From Mycobacterium colombiense (GTDB lineage: Bacteria; Actinomycetota; Actinomycetes; Mycobacteriales; Mycobacteriaceae), in NCBI RefSeq assembly GCF_001665835.1, contig NZ_LZSX01000035.1:1-64000 (forward strand): a DNA stretch of 64,000 nt. The letters run 5' to 3'. The notes below the pieces were generated by a model. It saw nothing but the letters and a program-made list of their open reading frames with translations, did no database searches and had not been told where the DNA came from. Of the stretch, positions 20,033 through 29,879 are shown piece by piece. The position numbers and the translations under genes are program-made. Positions within the stretch are counted from its first letter, which is position 1. Every line of letters starts with the position of its first letter.

Positions 20033-21223
20033 ATGTCCAGCAAGGTTTATGTCGTCGGCGTCGGGATGACGAAATTCGAGAAGCCGGGCCGCCGTGAGGG
20101 CTGGGACTATCCGGACATGGCCCGGGAATCGGGCACCAACGCCCTGAAGGACGCCGGCATCGACTACCGCGAGGTCCAGCAGGGCTACGTCGGCTACGTC
20201 GCCGGTGATTCGACGTCGGGGCAGCGGGCGCTCTACGAGCTGGGCATGACCGGCATCCCGGTCGTCAACGTCAACAACAACTGCTCCACCGGCTCGACGG
20301 CACTGTTCCTCGCGGCGCAGGCCATCCGCGGCGGCATCGTCGACTGCGCGATCGCGCTCGGCTTCGAGAAGATGCAGCCCGGCTCGCTGGGCGGTGGCGC
20401 CCAGGACCGCGAATCGCCGATGGCCAAGCACGTCAAGGCGATGGCCGACATCGACGAGTTCGCGATGCCCGTGGCGCCGTGGATGTTCGGCGCCGCAGGA
20501 CGCGAGCACATGAAGCAATACGGCAGCACCGCAGAGCATTTCGCCAAGATCGGCTACAAGAACCACAAGCACTCGGTCAACAACCCGTTCGCCCAGTTCC
20601 AGGAGTCCTACACGCTCGAGGACATCCTGGGGGCGCGGATGATCTCCGACCCGCTTACCAAGCTGCAGTGCTCGCCCACCTCGGACGGCTCGGGTGCGGC
20701 CATCCTGGCCTCGGAGAGCTTCGTCGACAGCCACGGTCTGGCCGGCCAGGCGGTGGAGATCGTCGGGCAGGCCATGACCACCGACTTTGCGTCGACGTTC
20801 GACGGGAGCGCGAGGAACCTCATCGGCTACGACATGAATGTCCAAGCCGCGCAACAGGTCTACGACCAGTCCGGGCTCGGGCCGCAGGACTTCCAGGTGA
20901 TCGAGCTGCACGACTGCTTCTCGGCCAACGAACTGCTGCTGTATGAGGCCCTGGGGCTGTGCGGTCCGGGTGAGGCACCGAAGCTGATCGACAACAACGA
21001 CACCACCTACGGCGGCCGCTGGGTGGTCAACCCGTCCGGCGGCCTGATCTCCAAGGGGCATCCGCTGGGTGCCACCGGCTTGGCGCAGTGCGCCGAGCTG
21101 ACCTGGCAGCTGCGCGGGACCGCCGACAAGCGTCAGGTCGACAACGTCACCGCCGCACTGCAACACAACATCGGACTGGGCGGCGCCGCCGTCGTCACCG
21201 CCTACCAGCGCGCCGAGCGTTAA
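20033..21223 (+). CDS. ltp1: SCP-x-type thiolase/lipid-transfer protein Ltp1 (Rv2790c-like)
   Basis: A 396-residue thiolase-fold protein. The nucleophilic Cys is in [14 protein letters not shown] (residue 84), and the second active-site loop reads [14 protein letters not shown] with the catalytic His. It is of SCP-x type without an attached SCP2 domain. It probably acts on a CoA ester in sterol or branched-chain lipid catabolism. ATG 20033 has GGAAGGGGACA upstream. It is followed within 8 bp by the FadE21-like dehydrogenase, so the two act in one pathway. Confidence 0.88.
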   Translation: MSSKVYVVGVGMTKFEKPGRREGWDYPDMARESGTNALKDAGIDYREVQQGYVGYVAGDSTSGQRALYELGMTGIPVVNVNNNCSTGSTALFLAAQAIRGGIVDCAIALGFEKMQPGSLGGGAQDRESPMAKHVKAMADIDEFAMPVAPWMFGAAGREHMKQYGSTAEHFAKIGYKNHKHSVNNPFAQFQESYTLEDILGARMISDPLTKLQCSPTSDGSGAAILASESFVDSHGLAGQAVEIVGQAMTTDFASTFDGSARNLIGYDMNVQAAQQVYDQSGLGPQDFQVIELHDCFSANELLLYEALGLCGPGEAPKLIDNNDTTYGGRWVVNPSGGLISKGHPLGATGLAQCAELTWQLRGTADKRQVDNVTAALQHNIGLGGAAVVTAYQRAER

Positions 21224-21230
21224 GGGCGCC

Positions 21231-22496
21231 ATGATCGAGTGGTCCGACACCGACCTGATGGTCCGGGATGCCGTACGGCAGTTCGTCGATAAAGAGATTC
21301 GCCCGCACGTCGACGAACTCGAAACCGGCCAAATGTCGCCGTATCCGATCGCACGCAAGCTGTTCAGCCAGTTCGGCCTCGACGCCATGGCCGCCGAGTC
21401 GGTCAAGAAGATGCTGGACCGCGAGCGGGCCAAGCTCGACGGCGCCCCCGCTCCTGCAGATGAAAAGCCCGACGAGTCAGGCGGTTTCGCCGGCGGCGCG
21501 CAGGGGTCGATGATCGCGGTGTTGGTGTCCGAAATCGCGAGAGTCAGCATCGGGCTGCTCAGCACCGCATCCGTGAGCCTCGGCCTGGGTGCGGCGACCA
21601 TCATGAGCCGCGGGACACTGGCGCAGAAGGAACGCTGGCTGCCCGAGCTGATGACGCTGGAAAAGATTGCGGCGTGGGCGATTACCGAGCCCGACTCGGG
21701 ATCGGACGCGTTCGGCGGGATGAGGACCTACGTCAAGCGCGACGGCGAGGACTACATCCTCAACGGGCAGAAGACATTCATCACCAACGGGCCCTGCGCC
21801 GACGTCCTGGTCGTGTACGCCAAACTCGACGAGGGCGATGCGAGCCCGGACAAGCAAGACAAGCGCAACCGACCGGTGCTGGTCTTCGTGCTCGACGCGG
21901 GCATGCCGGGCCTCACCCAGGGCAAACCGTTCAAGAAGATGGGCATGATGTCCTCGCCGACCGGCGAGTTGTTCTTCGACAACGTGCGGCTGAGCCCGGA
22001 CCGGCTGCTCGGCGAGAGTGAACAGCACACCGACGGCGATGGCCGCGACAGCGCCCGCGCCAACTTCGCCGCCGAGCGGATCGGGATCGCGATGATGGCG
22101 TTGGGCATCATCGACGAATGCCACCGGCTCTGCGTGGATTACGCCAAGAGCCGGACGTTGTGGGGCAAGAACATCGGGCAATTCCAGCTGATCCAGCTCA
22201 AGCTGGCCAAGATGGAGATCGCCCGAATGAACGTGCAGAACATGGTCTTTCACACCATCGAGCGCCAGCAGGCCGGTAAGCCGCTGACGCTGGCCGAGGC
22301 GTCGGCGATCAAGCTGTACTCGTCGGAGGCGGCCACCGACGTGGCGATGGAGGCCGTACAGCTGTTCGGCGGCAACGGGTATATGGCCGAATACCGGGTG
22401 GAGCAGCTGGCCCGCGACGCCAAGTCGCTGATGATCTACGCGGGCAGCAACGAGGTTCAGGTCACCCACATCGCCAAGGGCCTGCTGGCCGACTGA
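21231..22496 (+). CDS. fadE21: Acyl-CoA dehydrogenase FadE21 (Rv2789c-like)
   Basis: A 421-residue flavoenzyme. FAD-binding text AWAITEPDSGSDAFGG and the C-terminal block GGNGYMAEYRVEQLARDAK are clear. The position normally holding the catalytic Glu of medium-chain enzymes (IYEGT) is Ala here (MIYAGSNEVQ). The alternative Glu used by isovaleryl-CoA-type enzymes may be that in NFAAERIGIAM. An extra Ala/Pro-rich loop (residues about 69-86) follows the N-terminal helices. It forms a unit with ltp1. Confidence 0.88.
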   Translation: MIEWSDTDLMVRDAVRQFVDKEIRPHVDELETGQMSPYPIARKLFSQFGLDAMAAESVKKMLDRERAKLDGAPAPADEKPDESGGFAGGAQGSMIAVLVSEIARVSIGLLSTASVSLGLGAATIMSRGTLAQKERWLPELMTLEKIAAWAITEPDSGSDAFGGMRTYVKRDGEDYILNGQKTFITNGPCADVLVVYAKLDEGDASPDKQDKRNRPVLVFVLDAGMPGLTQGKPFKKMGMMSSPTGELFFDNVRLSPDRLLGESEQHTDGDGRDSARANFAAERIGIAMMALGIIDECHRLCVDYAKSRTLWGKNIGQFQLIQLKLAKMEIARMNVQNMVFHTIERQQAGKPLTLAEASAIKLYSSEAATDVAMEAVQLFGGNGYMAEYRVEQLARDAKSLMIYAGSNEVQVTHIAKGLLAD

Positions 22497-22510
22497 GCGC
22501 CAACACGACT

Positions 22511-22645
22511 GCGCCGCTTACGATCGCCGCTAGGCCTGATGGCGGTGACCCGCTGCGCCCGGCTGCGCCGCGCTTGCGATCGCCGCTAGGCCTGATGGCG
22601 GCGACCCGCTGCGCCCGGCAGCGCCGCGCTTGCGATCGCCGCTAG
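22511..22645. repeat. Tandem cluster of the palindromic intergenic repeat (1 partial, 2 full copies)
   Basis: A partial right end (22511-22533) and two full copies (22538-22589 and 22594-22645) with a 56-bp period. These are the GC variant, GATGGCGGYGACCCGCTGCG to GATCGCCGCTAG. The array fills the space between the convergent fadE21 and mntR/sirR; the last CTAG includes the mntR stop codon. Confidence 0.88.
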
Positions 22646-23346
22646 GCCGTCACCCAGATGGCCCGGGCCGCCGGGCTGCCCAGGTCGACCATCGTCTCGG
22701 CGCCGTCGCCGGAGTCGATCGCGACCGAGATCATGCCGGCGAATTCGCGTCGGGTCAGGACCCGCAGCCGGGAGTCGAGGTTGATGCCGACATCGGTGAA
22801 GTAGCGCAGCATCTCGGGGTCGGCGTCGGAGATGCGCGCGACTGTGCCGGTGTCCCCGTCGTCGCACGCCCACAGCTGGCGGGCCGGCGGGGTGGGCACC
22901 TGCCCGTCGGAGGCCGGGATCGGGTCACCGTGCGGGTCGCGCTGCGGGAATCCCAGCTTGGCGTCGATGCGCGCCACCAGCCGATCGGACACCGCGTGCT
23001 CGAGCACCTCGGCCTCGTCATGCACCTCGTCCCAGGCGTAGCCGAGCTCGTTGACCAGGAAGGTCTCCAGCAGCCGGTGCCGGCGCACCATCTCCAGCGC
23101 CGCGCGCCGGCCCGCCTCGGTCAGCGTCACCGCGCCGTACTTTTCGTGGTCGACAAGGCCCTGCTCGGCGAGCTTGCGGATGGACTCCGAGGCCGTGCTG
23201 GCCGACACCCCGATCTTCTCGGCCAGCATCTTGGTGCTGACCTTCTGCGGCGCGTCTTTGGGGGACCACTCCTGGGCATTCCAGATGACCTTGAGGTAGT
23301 CCTGGCCGACCGCGGTGATACCGCCACGCTCTTCGTCAGCGCTCAC
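22642..23346 (-). CDS. mntR: DtxR-family manganese-dependent repressor MntR/SirR (Rv2788-like)
   Basis: A 234-residue metal-sensing regulator. The N-terminal winged helix (VGQDYLKVIWNAQEW; ASTASESIRKLAEQGLVDHEKYG) is followed by the dimerisation/metal domain (RHRLLETFLVNELGYAWDEV, DEAEVLEHAVSDRLVARID) and a C-terminal SH3-like domain. In M. tuberculosis Rv2788 controls manganese uptake. The GTG at 23346 gives VSADEERGG and is chosen by homology; the frame continues upstream. It diverges from ribF across 112 bp. The stop codon lies in the intergenic repeat. Confidence 0.9.
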   Translation of the reverse strand: MSADEERGGITAVGQDYLKVIWNAQEWSPKDAPQKVSTKMLAEKIGVSASTASESIRKLAEQGLVDHEKYGAVTLTEAGRRAALEMVRRHRLLETFLVNELGYAWDEVHDEAEVLEHAVSDRLVARIDAKLGFPQRDPHGDPIPASDGQVPTPPARQLWACDDGDTGTVARISDADPEMLRYFTDVGINLDSRLRVLTRREFAGMISVAIDSGDGAETMVDLGSPAARAIWVTA

Positions 23347-23445
23347 ACCGAGAAAGTTTAGGCACCCCACGCCTGATCCGGCGTGTTCCCCGACACCATG
23401 GCGGGGTTTGCCCCTCTGGATCTCCCGGCGGACCACTCGGCGCCG

Positions 23446-23451
23446 TAGGCT
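23446..23451 (+). promoter_or_regulatory. Predicted -10 box of a leaderless ribF promoter
   Basis: TAGGCT lies 7 nt before the GTG at 23459. No Shine-Dalgarno site is present. Confidence 0.4.
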
Positions 23452-23458
23452 GGCGGGC

Positions 23459-24430
23459 GTGCAGCGGTGGCGCGGCCAAGACGAGATTCCCACGGACTGG
23501 GGCAGGTGTGTGCTCACCATCGGTGTATTCGACGGTGTGCATCGCGGCCACGCCGAGCTGATCGCGCATGCGGTCAAGGCGGCGCGCGCCCGCAACGTCC
23601 CGACGGTGCTGATGACGTTCGACCCGCATCCGATGGAAGTGGTCTACCCGGGCAGCCATCCCGCCCAGCTGACGACGCTGACCCGGCGCGCCGAGCTGGT
23701 CGAGGAGCTGGGCATCGACGTCTTCCTGGTGATGCCGTTCACCACCGACTTCATGAAGCTAACCCCGGAGCGCTACGTGCACGAGCTGCTGGTGGAGAAC
23801 CTGCATGTCGTCGAAGTCGTGGTGGGGGAGAACTTCACCTTCGGCAAGAAGGCGGCCGGCACCGTCGACACCCTGCGCAAGGCGGGGGACCGGTTCGGGT
23901 TCTCGGTCGAGTCGATGTCGCTGCTGTCCGAGCATCACAGCAACGAGACCGTGACGTTCTCGTCCACCTACATCCGGTCCTGCGTGGACGCCGGCGACAT
24001 GGTCGCGGCCACCGAGGCACTGGGCCGCCCGCACCGCGTCGAAGGTGTGGTGGTCCGCGGCCACGGGCGCGGCATCGAGCTGGGCTTCCCGACCGCCAAC
24101 GTGGCGCCGCCGATGTACTCGGCCATCCCGGCCGACGGCGTGTACGCCGCGTGGTTCACCGTGCTCGGGCACGGACCGGCCACCGGCACCGTCATCCCCG
24201 GTGAGCGCTACCAGGCGGCGGTGTCGGTCGGCACCAACCCGACCTTCTCCGGACGCACCCGCACCGTCGAGGCGTTCGTCCTGGACACCACCGCCGACCT
24301 CTACGGCCAGCACGTCGCCCTGGATTTCGTCGCCCGCATCCGCGGTCAGCACAGGTTCGACTCCGTCAAGGAACTCGTCGTCGCGATGGGCAAGGACACC
24401 GAGAAGGCACGCCAGCTGCTCACCGAGTAG
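23459..24430 (+). CDS. ribF: Bifunctional riboflavin kinase/FAD synthetase RibF
   Basis: A 323-residue enzyme making FMN and FAD. The N-terminal FMN adenylyltransferase (TIGVFDGVHRGHAELIAHA, STYIRS) and the C-terminal riboflavin kinase (GRGIELGFPTANVAPP) are both complete. The GTG start at 23459 lies 7 nt after a TAGGCT box. A 15-bp relic of the intergenic repeat, in inverse orientation, starts at the last base of the stop codon. Confidence 0.93.
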   Translation: MQRWRGQDEIPTDWGRCVLTIGVFDGVHRGHAELIAHAVKAARARNVPTVLMTFDPHPMEVVYPGSHPAQLTTLTRRAELVEELGIDVFLVMPFTTDFMKLTPERYVHELLVENLHVVEVVVGENFTFGKKAAGTVDTLRKAGDRFGFSVESMSLLSEHHSNETVTFSSTYIRSCVDAGDMVAATEALGRPHRVEGVVVRGHGRGIELGFPTANVAPPMYSAIPADGVYAAWFTVLGHGPATGTVIPGERYQAAVSVGTNPTFSGRTRTVEAFVLDTTADLYGQHVALDFVARIRGQHRFDSVKELVVAMGKDTEKARQLLTE

Positions 24431-24444
24431 GTCGCCACCATCGG
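24430..24444. repeat. Relic of the intergenic repeat, inverted
   Basis: GGTCGCCACCATCGG is the exact reverse complement of the first 15 bases around the left end of the copy at 4871. The rest of the unit is missing. Confidence 0.5.
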
Positions 24445-24581
24445 ATGAGCGTCCCGCCAACGATTCGAGCCGGGCACCTTCTGGCTGCTAAACTGCCGGA
24501 CGACATCGGCGCGTGCTGCGGTTCGCGGTGGCCGCGCCTTGAACATTCACCTTTCGCGGACCGATTGATGGAGATAGTTTC

Positions 24582-24851
24582 GTGGCGCTGACAGCCGAGC
24601 AGAAAAAAGAAATCCTGGGCAACTACGGCCTGCATGGCACCGACACCGGTTCCCCCGAGGCGCAGGTCGCGCTGCTGACCAAGCGGATCGCCGACCTGAC
24701 CGAGCACCTGAAGGTGCACAAGCACGACCACCACTCGCGGCGCGGGCTGCTGCTGCTGGTCGGACGCAGGCGCCGGCTGCTCAAGTACGTCGCGCAGATC
24801 GATGTCGCGCGGTACCGCTCGCTGGTCGAGCGGCTGGGCCTGCGTCGCTGA
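24582..24851 (+). CDS. rpsO: 30S ribosomal protein S15
   Basis: An 89-residue S15: [55 protein letters not shown] are diagnostic. GTG start with GGAGA 9 nt upstream; a possible -10 (TAAACT, 24489-24494) lies in the 151-bp upstream region. As in many bacteria it precedes pnp, and S15/PNPase are often co-controlled. Confidence 0.96.
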   Translation: MALTAEQKKEILGNYGLHGTDTGSPEAQVALLTKRIADLTEHLKVHKHDHHSRRGLLLLVGRRRRLLKYVAQIDVARYRSLVERLGLRR

Positions 24852-25216
24852 CGCAAGCACCGCCAGGGCGGTAGCGCCCCGCAAATTCCGAGCAATATGG
24901 CGGGCAGAGGTCGCCCGTGTAGAGTGAGGACGTTCTGGGCCGGTTCGGCCGGAGCAAACGGTGCGGTCACGCAGATCCGCGTGTGCCGTTCCAGCGTGTC
25001 ACTACGCACGTTCGAGGGAGCAGCCAGTCTGCATCGGGCGGTCTTCGGTAGTGGCTGCCGGGCTCTCCGGATCTGGGGCAGGTCGGCCGCTTCGATCGAT
25101 GGCCGTAGCCGTATTCAGACTCAGCGCCTCCCGCGGGTGACCCGCGGCCGTCAGGCCTGCGGTTCGCGCGTGGTCACGCGAAAAAGATGAATACAAGAGA
25201 GGCCGTACGGACGTCT
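24852..25216 (+). promoter_or_regulatory. 365-bp rpsO-pnp intergenic region with possible terminator hairpin and pnp leader
   Basis: A short stem (ACCGCC 24859-24864 with GGCGGT 24867-24872) lies just after rpsO. A -10-like TAGAGT is at 24920-24925, preceded by a CGGGC/GCCCG stem. If used, it gives pnp a leader of about 285 nt. H37Rv has lppU at this place; no lipoprotein-like frame is present here. I see no other gene. Confidence 0.4.
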
Positions 25217-27481
25217 ATGTCTGTCGCTGAAATTGAAGAGGGCGTGTTCGAGGCGACCGCCACTATCGACAACGGGAGCTTCGGCTCCCGCACCATCCGT
25301 TTCGAGACCGGCCGGTTGGCCCAGCAGGCAGCTGGCGCCGTGGTCGCGTACCTCGACGACGAAAACATGCTGTTGTCGGCGACCACCGCCAGCAAGAGCC
25401 CCAAGGAGCACTTCGACTTCTTCCCGCTGACCGTCGATGTCGAGGAGCGGATGTATGCCGCCGGTCGCATCCCCGGTTCGTTCTTCCGTCGCGAGGGCCG
25501 TCCCTCCACCGACGCGATCCTGACCTGCCGGCTCATCGACCGGCCGCTGCGCCCGTCGTTCGTCTCCGGGCTGCGCAACGAGATCCAGGTCGTGGTCACG
25601 GTCATGAGCCTGGACCCCAACGACCTGTACGACGTGCTGGCGATCAACGCCGCGTCGGCCTCCACCCAGCTGAGCGGGCTGCCGTTCTCGGGTCCGATCG
25701 GGGGCGTGCGGGTCGCGCTCATCGACGGCCAGTGGGTGGCGTTCCCGACTGTCGAGCAGCTCGAGCGCGCCGTGTTCGACATGGTCGTCGCCGGCCGCAA
25801 GGTCGAGGGTGACGTCGCGATCATGATGGTCGAGGCCGAGGCCACCGAGAAGGTCATCGAGCTCGTCGAGGGCGGCGCCCAGGCGCCGACGGAAACCGTT
25901 GTGGCCGAAGGACTCGAGGCCGCCAAGCCGTTCATCGCCGCGCTGTGTACCGCGCAGGAGGAGCTGGCCGGGGCCGCGGCCAAGCCGGTCGGCGAGTTCC
26001 CGACGTTCCCGGACTACCAGGAAGACGTCTACTACTCGGTCGCCTCGCTGGCCACCGACGAGCTGGCCAAGGCGCTGACCATCGGCGGCAAGGCCGAGCG
26101 CGACGCGCGCACCGACGAGCTCAAGGCCGAGGTGCTCGCGCGGCTCACCGGGGCCTCTGCGACCTACGAGGGCCGCGAGAAAGAGGTCAGCGCCGCCTAC
26201 CGGTCGCTGACCAAGAAGCTGGTGCGCCAGCGCATCCTGACCGATCACTTCCGCATCGACGGCCGCGGCATCACCGACATCCGCGCGTTGTCGGCCGAGG
26301 TCGCCGTGGTGCCGCGGGCGCACGGCAGCGCGCTGTTCCAGCGCGGCGAGACCCAGATCCTGGGTGTGACCACGCTCGACATGGTCAAGATGGCCCAGCA
26401 GATCGACTCGCTGGGACCGGAAACCTCCAAGCGCTACATGCACCACTACAACTTCCCGCCGTTCTCCACCGGCGAGACCGGCCGCGTGGGCTCGCCCAAG
26501 CGGCGCGAGATCGGGCACGGCGCGCTCGCCGAGCGCGCCCTGATCCCGGTGCTGCCCGGCGTCGAGGAGTTCCCGTACGCCATCCGTCAGGTGTCCGAGG
26601 CGCTGAGCTCCAACGGCTCGACGTCGATGGGTTCGGTCTGTGCGTCCACCCTGTCGCTGCTGAATGCCGGTGTGCCGCTGAAGGCGCCGGTGGCCGGCAT
26701 CGCGATGGGCCTGGTCTCCGATGACGTCGAGGTGGACGGCAAGACCGAGCGCCGCTTCGTCACCCTGACCGACATCCTGGGCGCCGAGGACGCGTTCGGC
26801 GACATGGACTTCAAATGCGCCGGTACCAAGGACTTCGTCACCGCGCTGCAGCTGGACACCAAGCTCGACGGGATCCCGTCGCAGGTGCTGGCGGGCGCGC
26901 TGGGGCAGGCCAAGGACGCGCGGCTGACCATCCTGGAGGTCATGGCCGAGGCGATCGACGAGCCCGACGAGATGAGCCCGTATGCGCCTCGGGTCACCAC
27001 CATCAAGGTTCCGGTGGACAAGATCGGTGAGGTGATCGGGCCCAAGGGCAAGGTCATCAACGCGATCACCGAGGAAACCGGCGCGCAGATCTCCATCGAG
27101 GACGACGGCACCGTGTTCGTCGGCGCCACCGACGGACCCTCGGCGCAGGCCGCGATCGACCGGATCAACGCCATCGCCAACCCGCAGCTGCCGACCGTCG
27201 GCGAGCGGTTCCTCGGAACCGTGGTCAAGACAACGGATTTCGGTGCGTTCGTGTCGCTGCTGCCCGGCCGTGACGGCCTGGTGCACATCTCCAAGCTCGG
27301 TAAGGGCAAACGGATCGCGAAGGTGGAGGACGTGGTGAACGTCGGCGACAAGCTGCGCGTCGAGATTGCTGACATCGACAAGCGGGGCAAGATCTCGCTG
27401 GTTCTGGTGGAGGAGGACAACTCGGCTCCTGCCGATGCTCCGGCGGCCGCTCCTGCCGATGCCGCGACGGCGAGCAGCTGA
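25217..27481 (+). CDS. pnp: Polyribonucleotide nucleotidyltransferase (PNPase, GpsI)
   Basis: A 754-residue 3'-5' phosphorolytic exoribonuclease of the RNA degradosome. Two RNase PH-like domains ([21 protein letters not shown] in the first; [20 protein letters not shown] and GLVSDDVEV in the second), then KH ([16 protein letters not shown]) and S1 ([20 protein letters not shown]). The frame is open ten codons further 5' (ATG at 25187), but ATG 25217 ([12 protein letters not shown]) matches the known mycobacterial start. The 3' end overlaps pepR by 23 nt. Confidence 0.95.
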   Translation: MSVAEIEEGVFEATATIDNGSFGSRTIRFETGRLAQQAAGAVVAYLDDENMLLSATTASKSPKEHFDFFPLTVDVEERMYAAGRIPGSFFRREGRPSTDAILTCRLIDRPLRPSFVSGLRNEIQVVVTVMSLDPNDLYDVLAINAASASTQLSGLPFSGPIGGVRVALIDGQWVAFPTVEQLERAVFDMVVAGRKVEGDVAIMMVEAEATEKVIELVEGGAQAPTETVVAEGLEAAKPFIAALCTAQEELAGAAAKPVGEFPTFPDYQEDVYYSVASLATDELAKALTIGGKAERDARTDELKAEVLARLTGASATYEGREKEVSAAYRSLTKKLVRQRILTDHFRIDGRGITDIRALSAEVAVVPRAHGSALFQRGETQILGVTTLDMVKMAQQIDSLGPETSKRYMHHYNFPPFSTGETGRVGSPKRREIGHGALAERALIPVLPGVEEFPYAIRQVSEALSSNGSTSMGSVCASTLSLLNAGVPLKAPVAGIAMGLVSDDVEVDGKTERRFVTLTDILGAEDAFGDMDFKCAGTKDFVTALQLDTKLDGIPSQVLAGALGQAKDARLTILEVMAEAIDEPDEMSPYAPRVTTIKVPVDKIGEVIGPKGKVINAITEETGAQISIEDDGTVFVGATDGPSAQAAIDRINAIANPQLPTVGERFLGTVVKTTDFGAFVSLLPGRDGLVHISKLGKGKRIAKVEDVVNVGDKLRVEIADIDKRGKISLVLVEEDNSAPADAPAAAPADAATASS

Positions 27482-28841
27482 CTCATCGACCGGGACGCGT
27501 CCCGGTCGGGCCGGCGCACTGCGCCGGGGCAAAGTCGCTGAGGCGGAGTCGGCACCCCAAGCCGCGTTGCGGCGCACCACGCTGCCGGGCGGCTTGCGGG
27601 TGGTCACCGAGTACCTGCCCGCGGTGCGTTCCGCCTCGGTCGGCGTCTGGGTCGGGGTCGGCTCGCGCGACGAGGGTGCCACCGTGGCCGGCGCCGCGCA
27701 CTTCCTCGAGCATCTGCTGTTCAAGTCGACCCCCAGCCGCACGGCGGTGGACATCGCGCAGGCGATGGACGCCGTCGGGGGAGAGCTGAACGCGTTCACC
27801 GCGAAGGAGCACACCTGCTACTACGCGCACGTGCTCGACAGCGATCTGGCGCTGGCCGTCGACCTGGTCGCCGACGTGGTGCTCAACGGGTGCTGCGCGG
27901 CCAACGACGTCGAGCTGGAACGCGACGTGGTCCTCGAAGAGATCGCGATGCGCGACGACGACCCCGAGGACGCACTCGGCGACATGTTCCTGAGCGCGCT
28001 GTTCGGTGACCACCCCGTCGGCCGCCCCGTCATCGGCACCGCGCGGTCGGTGACGTCGATGACGCGCAACCAGCTGCACTCGTTTCATGTCCGGCGTTAC
28101 ACGCCGGAGCGGATGGTGGTGGCGGTGGCCGGCAACGTCGACCACGACGAGGTAGTGGCGTTGGTGCGCCGGCACTTCGGGCCGCATCTGGTCCGCGGGC
28201 GCGAACCGATCGCGCCGCGCAAGGGCGCCGGACGGGTCAGCGGCCGCCCCGGTCTACTGCTGGGCACCCGGGACGCCGAGCAGGCGCACGCGTCATTGGG
28301 TGTCCGCACGCCCGGGCGCGGCTGGGAGCATCGCTGGGCGCTGTCGGTGCTCAACACCGCGCTGGGCGGCGGCCTGAGCTCCCGGTTGTTCCAGCAAGTT
28401 CGGGAACTGCGCGGGCTGGCCTACTCGGTGTACTCGACGGTGGACGTCTTCGCCGACAGCGGCGCGCTGTCGGTGTACGCCGCCTGCCAGCCCGAACGCT
28501 TCGCCGAGGTGATGGCGGTGACCAGCGGCGTGCTCGAGTCGGTGGCGCGCGACGGCATCACCGAGTCGGAATGCCGCATCGCCAAGGGATCGTTGCGCGG
28601 CGGTCTGGTGCTCGGGCTGGAGGATTCCAGCTCGCGGATGAGCCGGCTGGGCCGCAGCGAGCTCAACTACGGCATGCACCGCAGCATCGAGCACACCCTG
28701 CGCCAGATCGATCAGGTGACCGTCGAGGAGGTAAACGCCGTGGCCCACCGGCTGCTCGGGCAGCGGTACGGCGCCGCGGTTCTGGGCCCCTACGCCGCCA
28801 AACGGTCACTGCCCCAACAACTTCGGGCGATGGTAAATTAG
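27459..28841 (+). CDS. pepR: M16 family zinc peptidase PepR (Rv2782c-like)
   Basis: A 460-residue insulinase-type metallopeptidase. The inverted zinc motif HFLEH is in [14 protein letters not shown], with the downstream Glu in [31 protein letters not shown] is the conserved C-domain motif. The ATG at 27459 (MPRRRAADS) lies inside the end of pnp and matches the M. tuberculosis N-terminus; a later start is possible. The first 60 nt after the pnp stop form two strong hairpins inside the pepR frame. Confidence 0.88.
   Translation: MPRRRAADSSTGTRPGRAGALRRGKVAEAESAPQAALRRTTLPGGLRVVTEYLPAVRSASVGVWVGVGSRDEGATVAGAAHFLEHLLFKSTPSRTAVDIAQAMDAVGGELNAFTAKEHTCYYAHVLDSDLALAVDLVADVVLNGCCAANDVELERDVVLEEIAMRDDDPEDALGDMFLSALFGDHPVGRPVIGTARSVTSMTRNQLHSFHVRRYTPERMVVAVAGNVDHDEVVALVRRHFGPHLVRGREPIAPRKGAGRVSGRPGLLLGTRDAEQAHASLGVRTPGRGWEHRWALSVLNTALGGGLSSRLFQQVRELRGLAYSVYSTVDVFADSGALSVYAACQPERFAEVMAVTSGVLESVARDGITESECRIAKGSLRGGLVLGLEDSSSRMSRLGRSELNYGMHRSIEHTLRQIDQVTVEEVNAVAHRLLGQRYGAAVLGPYAAKRSLPQQLRAMVN
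27488..27527 (+). promoter_or_regulatory. Two consecutive hairpins just after the pnp stop, inside the 5' end of pepR
   Basis: GACCGGGACGCGTCCCGGTC (27488-27507) is a perfect 20-bp palindrome starting 7 nt after the pnp stop. CCGGCGC/GCGCCGG (27511-27517/27521-27527) adds a 7-bp stem with a 3-nt loop. They could slow ribosomes or protect or process the pnp mRNA end. There is no T-tract. Confidence 0.5.
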
Positions 28842-28845
28842 CCGA

Positions 28846-29871
28846 ATGGTACTGGGCTTTTGGGACATCATGGTGCCCATCGTGGGCGCACCCATGGCCG
28901 GCGGGCCCGGGACTCCCGCGTTGGCCGCGGCGGTGTCCAATGCGGGTGGGCTCGGTTTCGTCCCCGGCGGGCACCGCAGCGCCGAGCAGTTGGCCGACGA
29001 CATCGTCGCGGCGCGCAAGGCCACCAGCGGCCCGCTCGGGGTGAACTTGTTTGTGCCCCAACCCAGCGTCGCGGACTGGATGGCCCTGCATTACTACGCG
29101 GCCGAACTCGAAGAAATCGCCGAGCACTACCAGGTCGAGGTCGGTCACCCGCAGCACGGCGACGACGACGAGTGGGAGCAGAAGCTCGAGGTGGTGGCCG
29201 ACGTCCGGCCCGAGCTGGTGTCCTTCACCTTCGGCGTGCCGCCGCCCGACGTGATCCGGCGGCTGGGCGCGCTGGGCCTGCTGGTGATGGTCACCGTCAC
29301 CTCTGCCTACGAGGCGGGGATCGCCGTCGCGGCCGGTGCCGACAGCCTGGTGGCCCAGGGGCCCGCCGCCGGCGGGCACCGCGGCACCTTCGCGCCGGAT
29401 ATGGAACCCGCCAACGAGTCGCTGCACCAGCTCATCGACCGCATCCGCAACGCCCATGACATCCCGATCATCGCGGCGGGCGGGCTGGGCACCGCCGACG
29501 AGGTCGGGGCCGCGCTGCGCAGGGGAGCGGTGGCGGCCCAGGTCGGCACCGCGCTGCTGCTGGCCGACGAGGCGGGCACCAACTCCGCGCACCGCGTCGC
29601 GCTGAAGAACCCGCTGTTCGCCACCACCGTTGTGACGCGGGCGTTCTCGGGCCGCTACGCGCGTGGACTGGAGAACGACTTCACCCGCATGCTCGACCAC
29701 GTCGCGCCGCTGGGCTACCCCGAGGTCAACCAGATGACCTCACCGATCCGGGAAGCCGCCGCCGCCATCGAGGACCCCAACGGCATGCCGCTGTGGGCCG
29801 GGACGTCGTTCAAGAACGCGTGTGCCGGCCCGGCTGCCGACATCATCGCCAGCCTCGCGGCCACGAGTTAG
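28846..29871 (+). CDS. Nitronate monooxygenase-like FMN oxidoreductase (Rv2781c-like)
   Basis: A 341-residue TIM-barrel flavoprotein of the 2-nitropropane dioxygenase/nitronate monooxygenase family. Visible: APMAGGPGTPALAAAVSNAGG at the start, AQGPAAGGHRGTF (FMN-phosphate region), IPIIAAGGLGTADEV and AAQVGTALLLADEAG. The natural substrate is unknown; FabK-like roles are less likely. It starts 4 nt after pepR, so it is probably cotranscribed, and is convergent with ald. Confidence 0.85.
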   Translation: MVLGFWDIMVPIVGAPMAGGPGTPALAAAVSNAGGLGFVPGGHRSAEQLADDIVAARKATSGPLGVNLFVPQPSVADWMALHYYAAELEEIAEHYQVEVGHPQHGDDDEWEQKLEVVADVRPELVSFTFGVPPPDVIRRLGALGLLVMVTVTSAYEAGIAVAAGADSLVAQGPAAGGHRGTFAPDMEPANESLHQLIDRIRNAHDIPIIAAGGLGTADEVGAALRRGAVAAQVGTALLLADEAGTNSAHRVALKNPLFATTVVTRAFSGRYARGLENDFTRMLDHVAPLGYPEVNQMTSPIREAAAAIEDPNGMPLWAGTSFKNACAGPAADIIASLAATS

Positions 29872-29879
29872 CGCACCAG

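Noticed and set aside
18656..21604. Long minus-strand open frame opposite truB and ltp1.
   Set aside because: Both genes on the plus strand have full family motifs and coupled starts. The minus frame has no recognisable domain or start signal.
25151..27814. Long minus-strand open frame opposite pnp.
   Set aside because: Shadow of pnp codon usage; the product has no domain features.
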